NCBI RefSeq assembly: GCF_900092025.1 | Contig: NZ_FLTX01000068.1 | Span: forward strand, 1-38,395 | DNA length: 38,395 bases | Direction: 5' to 3' | Source of the DNA: Xanthomonas bromi | GTDB lineage: Bacteria; Pseudomonadota; Gammaproteobacteria; Xanthomonadales; Xanthomonadaceae | Shown: one piece after another, positions 1-8,853 of the stretch | Numbering within the stretch: position 1 is the first letter of the stretch | Layout of the letters: every line of letters starts with the position of its first letter | Made by a program: the position numbers and the translations under genes | The notes under the pieces: model-generated | What the model was told of the DNA's origin: nothing | The model's input: the letters and a program-made list of their open reading frames with translations, nothing else | Databases searched by the model: none

Positions 1-27
1 GAATCAGATCCCGTTACTTGATGAACA

Positions 28-1028
28 TTACATGCTGCGCCCACCGATACGCATCGTTTCCTGTTGCTGTTGCTGTTGCTGTTGTTGCTGCACCTGCATC
101 GCCTGCTGGGCTGCATGCTGCTCCTGCTGGTTCACCGCCTCGATGGCTTCGGCGCGCAACGCGCGGCCAGGTGGTTCGTTGGCCAGGATCTGCGTCATCT
201 GACGGAATTGATCGCGGTCGCCGTTCTGTCCGACGGCCAACATGCGGTCCAGGAATGCGCGCGGGTCGTCATGCAAGGATGGCGGTCTGTCGGCCGCAGC
301 AGGCGCCTGCTGCGCATCGGCCTTCATCGGCACCTGCCACTGCTGCGGCGCATGGCTGCGCTCGCGCTCATGCCGCATTTGATGCGTCTGCTGCTGCCAG
401 CCTGGTGCGTGGGCCGCACCATTGTGCAGCGCGAACGCCGGCACCGAGGGATCGCTGCGTTCCGGTGACACCGCCACCGCGTGCATGGGGAACTGTGCGC
501 GCAACCCGGTATCCAGGTCCTCGGCATCGGTCGGCTGAACATGGCGGCAGTGACCGCGCCTCGGCTGAAGCCTGTGGAGACAATACTGATCTCTGCTTTG
601 GGGTCCTCGTCTCGCCATTGTTTTGCTTGGGTGATGAACTTCAAGTACATCTCTTCCATGCGTGGCCCATAGCTGTAGCCAACTGCACCGTCGAGGTTGC
701 GGGTGAAGTCACTGTCTTGGGTGCCTACGCCGGGGACATAGTAGCCACAGATATTTTTAACATTATTACTTACTGCTGTTTGTACCTGATCGTCCAAGAT
801 GCCGATATTGGTGATGTGCTCAGGGTCTTTGTGCTTGTCATTACCGGTGCCATCGAAGGATGCAACGAACAAGCGCGTGTGCGGATTCTGTTGGCCGACC
901 AGCGTTGGCGCCTTGAATTGCGCCAACGCATGTCGGCTATTTTCGTAGGCAGACAAATCCTGCGCAGTCGCCGGATAAGTTTCTACATCATCGGCCCAGG
1001 TCTTTGCAGTATCACGATCGTTAGCCAT
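28..1028 (-). pseudogene. Broken DUF2235 (Tle1-like) lipase effector gene
   Basis: The 5' part, read from the ATG at 1028, encodes about 165 residues typical of the DUF2235 alpha/beta-hydrolase family: FDGTGND near residue 58, YYVPGVGT near 95, and the nucleophile elbow GFSRGA. At about 521-540 homology stops. The rest of the protein continues in another frame (from DAEDLDTG, stop at 28-30) as a C-terminal tail ending in a glutamine run. The middle of the hydrolase, including the expected catalytic Asp/His region, is missing, so an internal deletion with frame change is inferred. Family members include type VI phospholipase effectors and some Xanthomonas type IV effectors. The Gln-rich end recalls XVIPCD-type tails, but their hallmark motifs are not visible. 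Parts of 690-1060 have lower GC than neighbouring genes, which suggests acquisition. A functional product is unlikely. Confidence 0.7.
61..90. repeat. Trinucleotide/hexanucleotide microsatellite (poly-Gln)
   Basis: The plus strand shows consecutive CTG/TTG triplets, mostly as the hexamer CTGTTG. On the minus strand they encode the glutamine run in the C-terminal tail of the broken effector gene. Repeat units are multiples of three, so slippage would change tail length and not frame. Confidence 0.85.
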
Positions 1029-1087
1029 TACGTACTCCCTGGCGAGGACGCCATCAGTAGGTCTTGGTGTAGGCGAGGATCAGGTCG

Positions 1088-1723
1088 TTACGGAAATCGC
1101 TGTACTGATTTCCTGGCTTCTGTAGCACGCGTCTGAACCATGGCTTTCATATACACATTGATGGTGCGGTTGTTCACTTCCAGGATGATATCGGGAGAGA
1201 TATCGGCCTGCAGGATCGGCGGCAGTTGCTCCTGCGGCGCATGATGCAGGATCACCTTGTCCTTGAAGATCGCCTCAAGATCGACTGTTGCATGGTGCGA
1301 CTGGCCGTCCTTGGAGCGCCATGTCACTTCGGCGGGGGGCGGGAAGTGAGGGAAGTTACGGATGCCGATCGTATTGGCTTTAAGATTGCCGGGGTAGCCA
1401 TCACCCAATGACTCTGACGAAATTCTCTTTACATCATCGGGGAAGTTGGCCGCGTACCTGCCGTCATACAGCACCTTGCAGCCATAGGTGTCGTAACACA
1501 TCGCCCCGAATGCATGATCGGCGAACGGAATCGGCTTACGAGTATCGATATGCACGATGTTATGGGCATCGACGGGAATATTGCCGATCAGATGGATGCC
1601 CGATGGATCGTTGACAGGCGCGTTTATACGCGAACATCCAATCAGAAAGTTCGCGAAGACGGCGCACAGCAGCAGCGGGAGCGCTGCACGATGCTGCGGG
1701 ATGCAAGAAGGTCGCACAGCCAT
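1088..1723 (-). CDS. Putative lipoprotein, candidate immunity protein
   Basis: This encodes a 211-residue protein with an N-terminal hydrophobic signal (about residues 13-29) ending in the lipobox LIGC, so Cys30 should be lipidated and the protein anchored in the envelope. AGGTGG sits four bases before the ATG at 1723, supporting the start. The gene lies 59 bp upstream of the broken DUF2235 effector on the same strand. In type IV and type VI toxin systems such lipoproteins commonly neutralise the adjacent lipase in the periplasm, so an immunity role is inferred from context. The body has a region rich in Pro and His (about 125-165) and a pair of Cys (about 75-82). It may be distantly related to the DUF3304 lipoproteins found beside DUF2235 genes, but I cannot confirm this. 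The reading frame is intact although the effector is not. Confidence 0.65.
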   Translation of the reverse strand: MAVRPSCIPQHRAALPLLLCAVFANFLIGCSRINAPVNDPSGIHLIGNIPVDAHNIVHIDTRKPIPFADHAFGAMCYDTYGCKVLYDGRYAANFPDDVKRISSESLGDGYPGNLKANTIGIRNFPHFPPPAEVTWRSKDGQSHHATVDLEAIFKDKVILHHAPQEQLPPILQADISPDIILEVNNRTINVYMKAMVQTRATEARKSVQRFP

Positions 1724-1775
1724 GGAGCCACCTGTGGAACCGGAAGGACAGCCTACTAGAGGCTACGTCACGCAA

Positions 1776-1790
1776 TGTGCTCATTGCACA
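1776..1790. promoter_or_regulatory. Inverted repeat TGTGC-N5-GCACA
   Basis: Perfect 5-bp arms with a 5-bp spacer lie 53-67 bp upstream of the lipoprotein start, where an operator would sit. The half-sites resemble Crp/Clp halves (TGTGA-N6-TCACA) but spacing and the fifth base differ. Function is unknown. Confidence 0.25.
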
Positions 1791-1867
1791 CCCATGTGAT
1801 CCTGACCTATCCGAAGTGATGCAGGATTTTCCTACCCTCGAAATTGCGCGCTGGCGTACAAATTGTG

Positions 1868-2128
1868 TTAGCTGATGAGCAGGGCGCCGGGAGCTACTGC
1901 AAGTGTGGCGACTTTGTTGATCAGCAGCTCAATCTTGCGCGGTCGCTGATAGGTTTCCACGCTATCTGCCGATGTTTTCGTATCGGACCTACAAGCGATT
2001 CTGACGCCAGCAAAGCGGCAGGTTTTGGCTTCCAACATCGCGCGGAAGGCATCGTGGCCCAGGGTGCACTGCTGGAGTAGATGTAGGCGGATGCTGGCGA
2101 AGAGTTCGTCGAACAGGGCTTCATCGAG
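1868..2128 (-). pseudogene. Unidentified gene remnant, C-terminal fragment
   Basis: An open frame of 86 codons runs from an upstream in-frame stop at 2131-2129 to TAA at 1870-1868, without an ATG near its beginning. Codons are strongly GC-ending in the first half, beginning LDEALFDELFASIRLH, which argues that this was once translated. Toward the end it reads ETYQRPRKIELLINK and finishes APGALLIS. It lies directly after the dipeptidase stop codon on the same strand, overlapping that stop in another frame. I do not recognise the family. A truncated mobile-element or phage gene is possible, but nothing proves it. Confidence 0.3.
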
Positions 2129-3356
2129 CTACGGCCGCACCCGCTCCCAGATCCGCAAAAACTGGCGAATTGCCGTTATAGACATCGACGATGCGTTGCG
2201 TGGGCCAGCCGGCATCCATCATCGCCTGCGTGAGCTTGGGAAGATCCGCACCGCTGCGCATCCCGGTCGGCAAGCTGGAAATGCCGCCATCGAAATCGCT
2301 GCCGAAACTCAGGTGTTTCCAAGGATCTTCGACGATCCCCATGTCGGCGATCTGTCGCGCGAAGGCTTCGTAATAGCCAATGACAAACGCGAGGTCGGCA
2401 TCCATGTTCGGCTTGCCATCGGCTAGATAGGCATGCTGCAAAAAGTATGGCGCCAGAATGACGCTGATACAGCCACCGGTCTGCACGATGGCGCGGATCG
2501 ATGGATCGTCGAGCGCCCGGTCGAGGTGACGCGACGGCCGCGTTTCCACCCCACGGGTAACGCTGCGCGATGCGCCGTGCGAGACGAAGGCCGGCACGTT
2601 ACGACGAACACAGATGCCGCAGGCGTCCTGGCTCGACGTATGCGAGAGATCCACCAGAAGTCCGACATCGATACAGCGCTCCACGACCTCCCGGCCAAAC
2701 TCCGAGAGCCCCGCGCCCTTCTTCTCGCGCCACGGGTTGAGCGGCGCATAGCCGGCCTGTGAGATGTCGGTATGGCTGAAATGATTGAGCGTCATGTAGG
2801 CGGCGCCGGCTTTGGCGGCGATGTCCAGACGCATCAGCCGCAGCGCCTGACTGCGGACCCCGCGTGGTCCCAGCATATGCGCGCCCTCCAACGACAGGAT
2901 GGCGCAGCAATGACCCTCGGCCCGAATCGCGCGTAGCTCTGCGGCGCTGCGTGCCAGCCGCATCCTGCCACCGCTCGCCGCCACCATGTCCTCGACATAG
3001 CGCTGATGCTCCACCCAGTTTTTCCACGGGTCGAGAAAAGGCGCGCCGATGAGGTTCTCCCAGAGTGCGTGGGCACTGAAACAGGCACCGCCATAGCCGC
3101 CCGCGAGAAAGTCCGGACCGCTCACGTGGTGCATCAGCGGTTGATTGCGACCTCTCGGCGAGGTCTTTGACATCAGCCAGAGGATCGGAGAACGTCGATG
3201 CGCTTTCCAATCGCCCTTCCAGAAATCGAAGCCGCCCAACCGCGACAGATATAGAGAATCCAGATGCGTATCGACCGGACAAGCCAGCGCATGCACTGCT
3301 TCCAGCGTGAGATGGGTAGGCAAGCCAGCCGGGTTGTCAGCTGAAACTGCGTGCAT
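2121..3356 (-). CDS. Membrane dipeptidase family M19 (renal dipeptidase-like)
   Basis: This is a 411-residue zinc dipeptidase of family M19, predicted to hydrolyse dipeptides, including some with a D-residue at the C-terminal side. Zinc-ligand motifs are present in order: DTHLD (His31, Asp33), SLEGAH (Glu157), DLSHTS (His239) and VSHGASRS (His260), followed by the substrate-binding FGSDFDGG near residue 356. The length fits bacterial members. No clear signal peptide is visible, so a cytoplasmic location is likely. The start at 3356 lacks a strong ribosome-binding site. TGA at 2123-2121 ends the gene. It stands alone: the nearest same-strand genes are an amino-acid permease 594 bp upstream and a remnant just downstream. 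A role in peptide turnover beside the permease is inferred. Confidence 0.9.
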   Translation of the reverse strand: MHAVSADNPAGLPTHLTLEAVHALACPVDTHLDSLYLSRLGGFDFWKGDWKAHRRSPILWLMSKTSPRGRNQPLMHHVSGPDFLAGGYGGACFSAHALWENLIGAPFLDPWKNWVEHQRYVEDMVAASGGRMRLARSAAELRAIRAEGHCCAILSLEGAHMLGPRGVRSQALRLMRLDIAAKAGAAYMTLNHFSHTDISQAGYAPLNPWREKKGAGLSEFGREVVERCIDVGLLVDLSHTSSQDACGICVRRNVPAFVSHGASRSVTRGVETRPSRHLDRALDDPSIRAIVQTGGCISVILAPYFLQHAYLADGKPNMDADLAFVIGYYEAFARQIADMGIVEDPWKHLSFGSDFDGGISSLPTGMRSGADLPKLTQAMMDAGWPTQRIVDVYNGNSPVFADLGAGAAVAR

Positions 3357-3949
3357 GAGCGAACCCCCGCAATGACGTCTGAGGAAGTGACCAATGAAGC
3401 GCTTTACCTGTTGAACATCAGGCCGATCATCTTCAAACGCCTTGATGGGTCGAGCAGGTACACTTCAGATGAGGGTAACCGAACTGGACCTTGAGATCCG
3501 AAGGCCATTCCTCAGCCGCGAAGAAAAACGCAAGATTGCTGACATTTTTTCGCTTCGTGGTGAAAACGAATCTCTGCAGCCGACTTACCGCTATTTGAAG
3601 ACCCGTCGTCATGTGGCTGCAGTCAACGTGGCCCAGCCGCTTCTGGGTACATGCGGGGCCCATGTCTGCCCGATGCCGAATGCCGCGCTGCGAGCCTCTG
3701 CTAGTCGCCGACACCGCCATGTTCGTTCGCAGCGGCTCAGACAGGCGCTTACCAGTGCGCATATGCATTACACACGTATTTCCATGACGCGGTGCTACGT
3801 CAGCAGGCGGCACCCAGACACTGCAACGCCGCAACCAACCACGTTGCTATTGCCGGTTATCGCTCGTCATCACTGCTGTGCGGGTGTGGCGAGTTGACGC
3901 GTCCGGCCTGGCACACAAGGTGCCAGCCCACTCACCTGCCCCCAACCGT
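3357..3949. other. Intergenic region, no convincing gene
   Basis: No frame here shows recognisable protein motifs. A short open frame at 3372-3494 (40 residues, ATG start, plus strand) begins 15 bp from the divergent dipeptidase start, and a moderately AT-richer stretch lies around 3500-3610. Longer open frames on either strand (for example 3433-3834 minus) have no family signature and atypical composition. Confidence 0.4.
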
Positions 3950-5338
3950 TCACATCCGTGCACGGACGCGTCGCGCCAGTTCGCTGACCACTGCGATGAC
4001 AGCGGTCAGAGTGACCATCGACAGGAACTGCGCGCGCGTGTCGGCCGAATAGGCCAGCAACCCGAAGATCACCGCCAGGATTGCCAGCGCCAGCACTGTT
4101 AGAAACGGATAGCCGCGCATGCGGAACGGCAACGCGATGCCGGCACGGTCGGCGCGGGCGCGCAAGATGAGTTGCGACACCAGCGAGATCGTCCACACCA
4201 GCAGGCAGGTGGCACCGACGATGTTGAGCAGCATTGGCAATACCTTGTTCGGATACCGCAACTCCAGCGCTGCGGCAGCGAAGCCGAACAACACGCTGGC
4301 GATCACCGCCATCAGCGGTACCTGCTCGCCACTGGTCCTGGCCAGCACCCGCGGCGCTTCGCCGCGCTGGGCCAGCGAGAAGATCATCCGCGAGGCGCCG
4401 TACAGATTGGCATTGAGCGCCGACAGCAACGCCACGACGGCCACCAACGTAATGGCCGTGGCAGCACCGGGGATGCGCGCCACTTCCAGCACGGCGGCGA
4501 ACGGCGAGCTGAGCGCAGCGCTGGTCCACGGCACCACCGCCACGATCACGCTGATCGAACCGATATAGAACACCAGGATGCGCCAGGCCACGGTGCGGAT
4601 GGTGCGCGCCAGGCTGCGGCCCGGGTCGGCGGTTTCCGCTGCGGCCACCGCCACGATCTCGGTGCCGCCGAAGGCGAACACCACCACCAGCAACGCCGAG
4701 CCGATACCGGCCAGACCCTTCGGCGCAAAGCCGCCGTTCCGGGTGAAATTGGACAAGCCGGGCGACGCCACCCCAGGCAACCAACCGGCCAGCAAGGCCA
4801 CGCCGATCAGCAGGAACACCACGATTGCCAGAACCTTGAGAATGGCGAACCAGAACTCGAACTCGCCGAAGTTGCGCACGCCCAACAGGTTGATCGCAGT
4901 GAACGTGGCCATGAACAGCAACGCCAGCAGCGGCACCGGCAACGCTGGCCAGACTGTCGCCAGCAGGCCGGCCGCACCGACTGCCTCGGCCGCGATCACC
5001 ACTACGATCTGCAGCCACCACAGCCAGCCCACCGTCGCCCCCGCGGTCGGGCCCATCGCATCGGCCGCGTACACCGAGAACGCGCCGCTGGTCGGCTTGG
5101 CGGCGGCCATCTCGCCCAGCGCGTTCATCACGATGATTACCAAGGCACCGGCGATCAGGTAGGACACCAGCGCGGCCGGCCCGGCCGCATGGATGCCCAC
5201 GCCGGAACCCAGAAACAGCCCGGCGCCGATTGCCGTGCCCAGGCCCATCATCATCAATTGCCGCGGCTTCAGCGCATGGCGCAGTGCAGGCGCGGCGGAC
5301 GCAGCGGTCTCAGCAACGGGGTCGATCGGAAGCGGCAT
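3950..5338 (-). CDS. APC-superfamily amino acid permease (AAT type)
   Basis: This is a 462-residue integral membrane transporter of the APC superfamily, closest in style to the AroP/GabP/ProY amino-acid:proton symporters. It has about 12 hydrophobic helices. The first contains the family signature GLGTAIGAGLFLGSG (about residues 32-46), which lines the substrate site. EFEFWFAILKV (about 158-168) and FAFGGTEIVAVAAAE (about 221-235) are also typical, the latter carrying the conserved Glu of helix 6. Length and full-length helix pattern indicate an intact protein. The substrate cannot be assigned from sequence. The gene is monocistronic, separated from the pectate lyase by 265 bp that hold the lyase terminator. 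Import of free amino acids released by secreted proteases is a reasonable inference. Confidence 0.9.
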   Translation of the reverse strand: MPLPIDPVAETAASAAPALRHALKPRQLMMMGLGTAIGAGLFLGSGVGIHAAGPAALVSYLIAGALVIIVMNALGEMAAAKPTSGAFSVYAADAMGPTAGATVGWLWWLQIVVVIAAEAVGAAGLLATVWPALPVPLLALLFMATFTAINLLGVRNFGEFEFWFAILKVLAIVVFLLIGVALLAGWLPGVASPGLSNFTRNGGFAPKGLAGIGSALLVVVFAFGGTEIVAVAAAETADPGRSLARTIRTVAWRILVFYIGSISVIVAVVPWTSAALSSPFAAVLEVARIPGAATAITLVAVVALLSALNANLYGASRMIFSLAQRGEAPRVLARTSGEQVPLMAVIASVLFGFAAAALELRYPNKVLPMLLNIVGATCLLVWTISLVSQLILRARADRAGIALPFRMRGYPFLTVLALAILAVIFGLLAYSADTRAQFLSMVTLTAVIAVVSELARRVRARM

Positions 5339-5551
5339 GGACGGACTTGCACGAATGGAATCGCGACACGATACCGCGTCGCGGCGCCTGCCGCGCCTCT
5401 TGACGACAGTCCAGAGAAGGAGTGGCTACGCCGCGCGATCATGCCCTGCCTTCGGACTTGCAGGCATCGCGGCAATCTGCCGGCACCCACTGCCGCTTGC
5501 GTGACAGCGCAGCGCGGGCCACCGCGCGCTCGTCAAGACATTGCGTAAAGA

Positions 5552-5578
5552 CACATCCCCGGGCAAGCCGGGGATGTG
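5552..5578 (-). terminator. Rho-independent-like hairpin after pectate lyase
   Basis: A perfect 11-bp stem (CACATCCCCGG / CCGGGGATGTG) with the five-base loop GCAAG starts 25 bp past the lyase stop. On the minus strand it is followed by TCTTT, giving a short U-tract. Confidence 0.8.
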
Positions 5579-5603
5579 GGTTGATGCTCCGACACGTTGC
5601 CGA

Positions 5604-6665
5604 TCACTCCGCCAGATTCTTCCCCGCACCCGCCGTGGCGATCACCTTGGCCTTGACCTGCGCGGCCGGCGTGACGGTGTAGATGTAGCCCAGCGATTCC
5701 GGGAATACCTTGGAGCTCACCCAGTTGGTGGCATTGGCGTAGGGCTTGCTGCCGTCGGGCACGCTCCAGGTGATGCCGCTGCCGACGTAGTTGTTGATCG
5801 AGTCCCAGTAGCCGATCTCGCTACTGTCGCGCGAGGTCACCGGGTTCTTGATGTTCTCGAAGTAGTTCGACTCGATCTTCGCCACGCCGCCCATGCGCAC
5901 GTTGATGCCGGAGGTTGAGACGTTGTTGAAGTAGTTGTTATAGATGTGGCTCAAGCCGCGGCGCTGCAGTGGCAAGCGCGAGTCCACGTTCTCGAAGCGG
6001 TTGTGGTGATATGTGGTGCGCGCGGCGGAGTTCTTGGTGTCGCTGTCGCTGTAGCCGTTAAGCGCGACCTTCTGATAGTTGTAGACGGAGTTGTAGGACA
6101 CGGTGACGTGGTGCACGCCCTTCTTCATGTCGATGCCGCCGTCGAAGGAGGCATCGCCTGCACCGGAACACTTGGTGAGCGAGGCGAAGATGGTGTTGTG
6201 GTCGACCCAGATCTTGGACGGCTCGCCACTGGAATTACCTTCCAGCGAAATCGAATCGGCATCCTCGCCGCCTTGCAGCAAACCGATGGTCATGTTCTGG
6301 ATGATCACGTTGTGCGCGTTGCCGACCACACGCACGCCGAAGTTCGCCGACGAGCCATTGACGCCCTTGATGGTGACATCGCTCCTGTTCTTGATCTGCA
6401 AGGTCTTGGCCTGCAACTTCCATTGCGCACAAACGTCCTTGATGGTGCCGAAATTGAACTGCCCGGTGTAGTTGAGTACCAGCCCACCGCTGCCGGAATA
6501 ACTGTCGATGGCGGCCTGCATCGCTTCGAACGTTGCCACGTTGATGGGTGTCTTGTTGCCGCCACCGGTGGTGGCCGCACCGTAGCCGACCGGGCCGGCA
6601 ATCGCGCCCGCGGCGCAGGCGGACAGTGCAAGCGCGAGTGCGCCCTGAAGCGTCTTGATGATCAT
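5604..6665 (-). CDS. Secreted pectate lyase, polysaccharide lyase family 1
   Basis: The 353-residue precursor cleaves polygalacturonate by beta-elimination outside the cell. A signal peptide covers about residues 1-23 (hydrophobic ALALALSACAAG, likely cut after AIA). The parallel beta-helix lyase signatures follow: calcium-binding acidic residues near EDADSI (Asp136), WVDH at 153-156, FDGGIDM near 175-180, and DSRLPLQRRG, with the catalytic Arg region at 230-236. These match PL1 enzymes such as PelB/PelC, and the length is normal. The start at 6665 is preferred over an upstream in-frame ATG (6779) because GGGAGAGG lies just before it and the signal peptide begins there. It is transcribed alone and ends in a strong hairpin. 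No clear plant-inducible-promoter (PIP) box was found in the upstream 300 bp. Confidence 0.95.
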   Translation of the reverse strand: MIIKTLQGALALALSACAAGAIAGPVGYGAATTGGGNKTPINVATFEAMQAAIDSYSGSGGLVLNYTGQFNFGTIKDVCAQWKLQAKTLQIKNRSDVTIKGVNGSSANFGVRVVGNAHNVIIQNMTIGLLQGGEDADSISLEGNSSGEPSKIWVDHNTIFASLTKCSGAGDASFDGGIDMKKGVHHVTVSYNSVYNYQKVALNGYSDSDTKNSAARTTYHHNRFENVDSRLPLQRRGLSHIYNNYFNNVSTSGINVRMGGVAKIESNYFENIKNPVTSRDSSEIGYWDSINNYVGSGITWSVPDGSKPYANATNWVSSKVFPESLGYIYTVTPAAQVKAKVIATAGAGKNLAE

Positions 6666-7553
6666 GCAGCCTCTCCCAACGAGTCGAAAAGCAATGCAGG
6701 CCGTCTGCGCAGTGGCGACGACAACCGCAAAGCGATGCGTGGGGGCTGCATTCTTCGCGCGATTTAAAACATAAAACAATTATCCATCTATGAAATTTAG
6801 ACGCACCGCGGCGTTCTCTTTGCGAGACATGCAAAAGAGACAGCGAAGGACAGCCGGGACAGGACACGCCACTACGGTGCGACAGATACGTGTTGATCGA
6901 CGTGTGTATGTGCGCATGCAAAAAGACGTTCGCGCTGCACGTTCAACCGCGCATCTCACTGCAGAGCAACTGCAGTCGCGCCGGTGAAGGCCCACCTGCC
7001 GATCGCAACTGCAACACGGGCTGCATCTGTGCATGTATGACGCCCGCAGCCGTTGCAATACGTTCTGCAGACATGCAACGCAACAAGAGCATTTGCATGT
7101 GCATGTGCATGTGTCTCGACAAAGGCATGCGGGCGCGTGCTGTCCAGCGTTCGCTACAAGGTCGCCTGCCGCCCTGTCGCAGCGCATCGCAGCACGCACG
7201 CGCCATCGCTGCCGCGAGCCTATGATTACTCGCTGTTGCAGAACCTGCGCTGCGGCGCTCGCAGATCAAGGTGCACTACCGGCAGCTTGACGATGGCCCG
7301 CATCGCTGCTCGAAACCACATCGACAGAATGCGTATCACGGATGCAGCGCCACGCCTGCCCTGCCAGGAGCGCATCGAGACTGCGACGTGACGAGAGGCT
7401 CTATCAGACGCGCGGATCGATAGCGTCCGGCCAAAGGGACATCATCGCTGCAAGCACGGAAACGCGCAGCCTGATTTCGGCCCACCGGCGATAGCCGACC
7501 CACACCAGGCTGACTCAACCAGCGCCATTGGCCAGCGTCGGCGAGCGCAGCAT
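6666..7553. other. Long intergenic region, dense in TGCA
   Basis: No convincing gene lies in these 888 bp. Bases 6760-6805 are AT-rich and probably hold the pectate lyase promoter. From 6830 to 7111 the tetranucleotide TGCA occurs 14 times, ending in three tandem TGCATG units at 7094-7111. The remaining sequence shows open frames without family features. Confidence 0.5.
7094..7111. repeat. Three tandem TGCATG hexamers
   Basis: Three perfect adjacent copies of the hexamer TGCATG end the TGCA-rich stretch upstream of the pectate lyase gene. Each copy contains the palindrome TGCA. Confidence 0.8.
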
Positions 7554-8456
7554 CTACCCGCCGGCCCATGGTGTCTGATCGTCCAGGAAGGTGCCGACCA
7601 GGCGCATGCACGCGGCCCGCTCCTCCACGTGCGGCATGTGGCTTGAATGGGCGAACACATGCCAGCGCGCATCCGGGATCAGCCGCGCATACGGCTCGAC
7701 GGTTTCCGGCGTGGCTTCGTCGTACTTGCCGGAGAGCACCAGCGTGGGCACGGTGATGCGGTGCAGGCGCTCGATGATGCTCCAGTTGCGCAAGCTGCCC
7801 ACCACATGGAACTCGGTCGGGCCGTTCATGGCGTGATACACGGTCGGGTCGGCATCGATGGCAGCGAAGGTACGCGCCACTTCTTCAGGCCAAGGCAGCA
7901 CGCGACACACATGCTGTGCGTAGAACACCTGGCTGGCAGCGCGGTAGGCTGGATGGTCCAGGGTACCGGCAGCTTCATGCTCGTCCAGTGCGGCCTGGAC
8001 GTCGTCGGACAACCGCGCGCGCAGGCGTAACGCAGCGGCTCGCCACAAGCCCATCGACGCGGGCGAATTGGCGATCACCAGCGCACGCAGGCCGGCTGGA
8101 CCACGCACGGCGTGTTCCGCCGCCAGCATCCCGCCCCAGGACTGGCCCAGCAGTGCGTACTCCGACAGCCCCAGATGCGCGATCAGCGTCTGCAGCTCGT
8201 CCAGAAACAGCCCCACTGTCCAGAAGCCTGGATCGGCATTGGGCAGATGGGTGGAATTGCCGTTGCCGAGCTGATCGTAGTGGATCACCGGACGGCCGCA
8301 GGCGGCCAGGTCCTGGAAGCTGTCCACATAGTCGTGGGTGCACCCGGGGCCGCCGTGCAATACCAGTAGCGGGCAGGCATCCTTGCAGAGGTCGCCGGTA
8401 ATGCGGTACCAGGTGCGGTAGCCGCGGAATTCGACATAACCTTCGGTGCACTGCAT
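7554..8456 (-). CDS. pip: Proline iminopeptidase family S33 (pip)
   Basis: This is a 300-residue alpha/beta-hydrolase that removes N-terminal proline from peptides. HGGPG at 34-38 forms the oxyanion region, GQSWGG gives the nucleophile Ser106, and Asp246 (GKYDE) and His273 (SSHMPH) complete the triad. The length is typical of family S33 enzymes. The ATG at 8456 opens the conserved domain; an upstream in-frame extension to 8702 has no domain sequence and would span the operator. The gene lies downstream of an OryR/XccR-type LuxR regulator on the same strand. A lux-box-like dyad 62-81 bp before the start matches the arrangement known in Xanthomonas, where the regulator activates pip in the plant. 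No signal peptide is evident. Pip contributes to virulence in X. campestris according to published work recalled here. Confidence 0.9.
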   Translation of the reverse strand: MQCTEGYVEFRGYRTWYRITGDLCKDACPLLVLHGGPGCTHDYVDSFQDLAACGRPVIHYDQLGNGNSTHLPNADPGFWTVGLFLDELQTLIAHLGLSEYALLGQSWGGMLAAEHAVRGPAGLRALVIANSPASMGLWRAAALRLRARLSDDVQAALDEHEAAGTLDHPAYRAASQVFYAQHVCRVLPWPEEVARTFAAIDADPTVYHAMNGPTEFHVVGSLRNWSIIERLHRITVPTLVLSGKYDEATPETVEPYARLIPDARWHVFAHSSHMPHVEERAACMRLVGTFLDDQTPWAGG

Positions 8457-8853
8457 GACCTGCGCCTGCCTACGGCAATGATGGGGCCTGAGCCTAGCGG
8501 GCAGGCCGACTGGCGTTAACTGGCAAATCTCACAGGTTTGGGTGCGCTCGGATGCACGGTTGGCGCTGGCCGATCGCTGATCGCCGGCTCGATCGTGCGC
8601 GTTGCCTCGATCACTGCGGCGGATATCGCGCTGATCCAAAGCCACTTCTGGATCGAATTGCTTGCTTCGAATCAACGCGTCTATCGCGTCTCGGCGTGCC
8701 ACTGAACTCGGAGCGTCCGAAAGAGCGCAATGCGCGTTTATTTAGGAAGGCAGGTGGATGGCGCCAAACAAGCGACATCGCCTGTGCGAAAGACCACTCC
8801 GGAACCGGCAGCGCAGCAAGCGCGACGGCTACGAGACCCTATATGTTTATTTT
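8457..8853. other. pip-oryR intergenic region
   Basis: These 397 bp separate the regulator's stop from the pip start. They hold the lux-box-like dyad at 8518-8537. Nothing else recognisable was seen, and open frames crossing it lack protein features. Confidence 0.5.
8518..8537 (-). promoter_or_regulatory. lux-box-like operator for the OryR-type regulator
   Basis: On the minus strand the 20-bp element reads ACCTGTGAGA followed by TTTGCCAGTT. It has the conserved CTG-N10-CAG core of LuxR-family operators and imperfect dyad symmetry. Its centre is about 72 bp upstream of the pip start, suitable for activation. It agrees with my memory of the lux box described upstream of pip in X. campestris/X. 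oryzae. Confidence 0.75.

Noticed and set aside
6666..6800. Search for a HrpX PIP box upstream of the pectate lyase
   Set aside because: No TTCGN-N15-TTCGN pair in the proper orientation was found.
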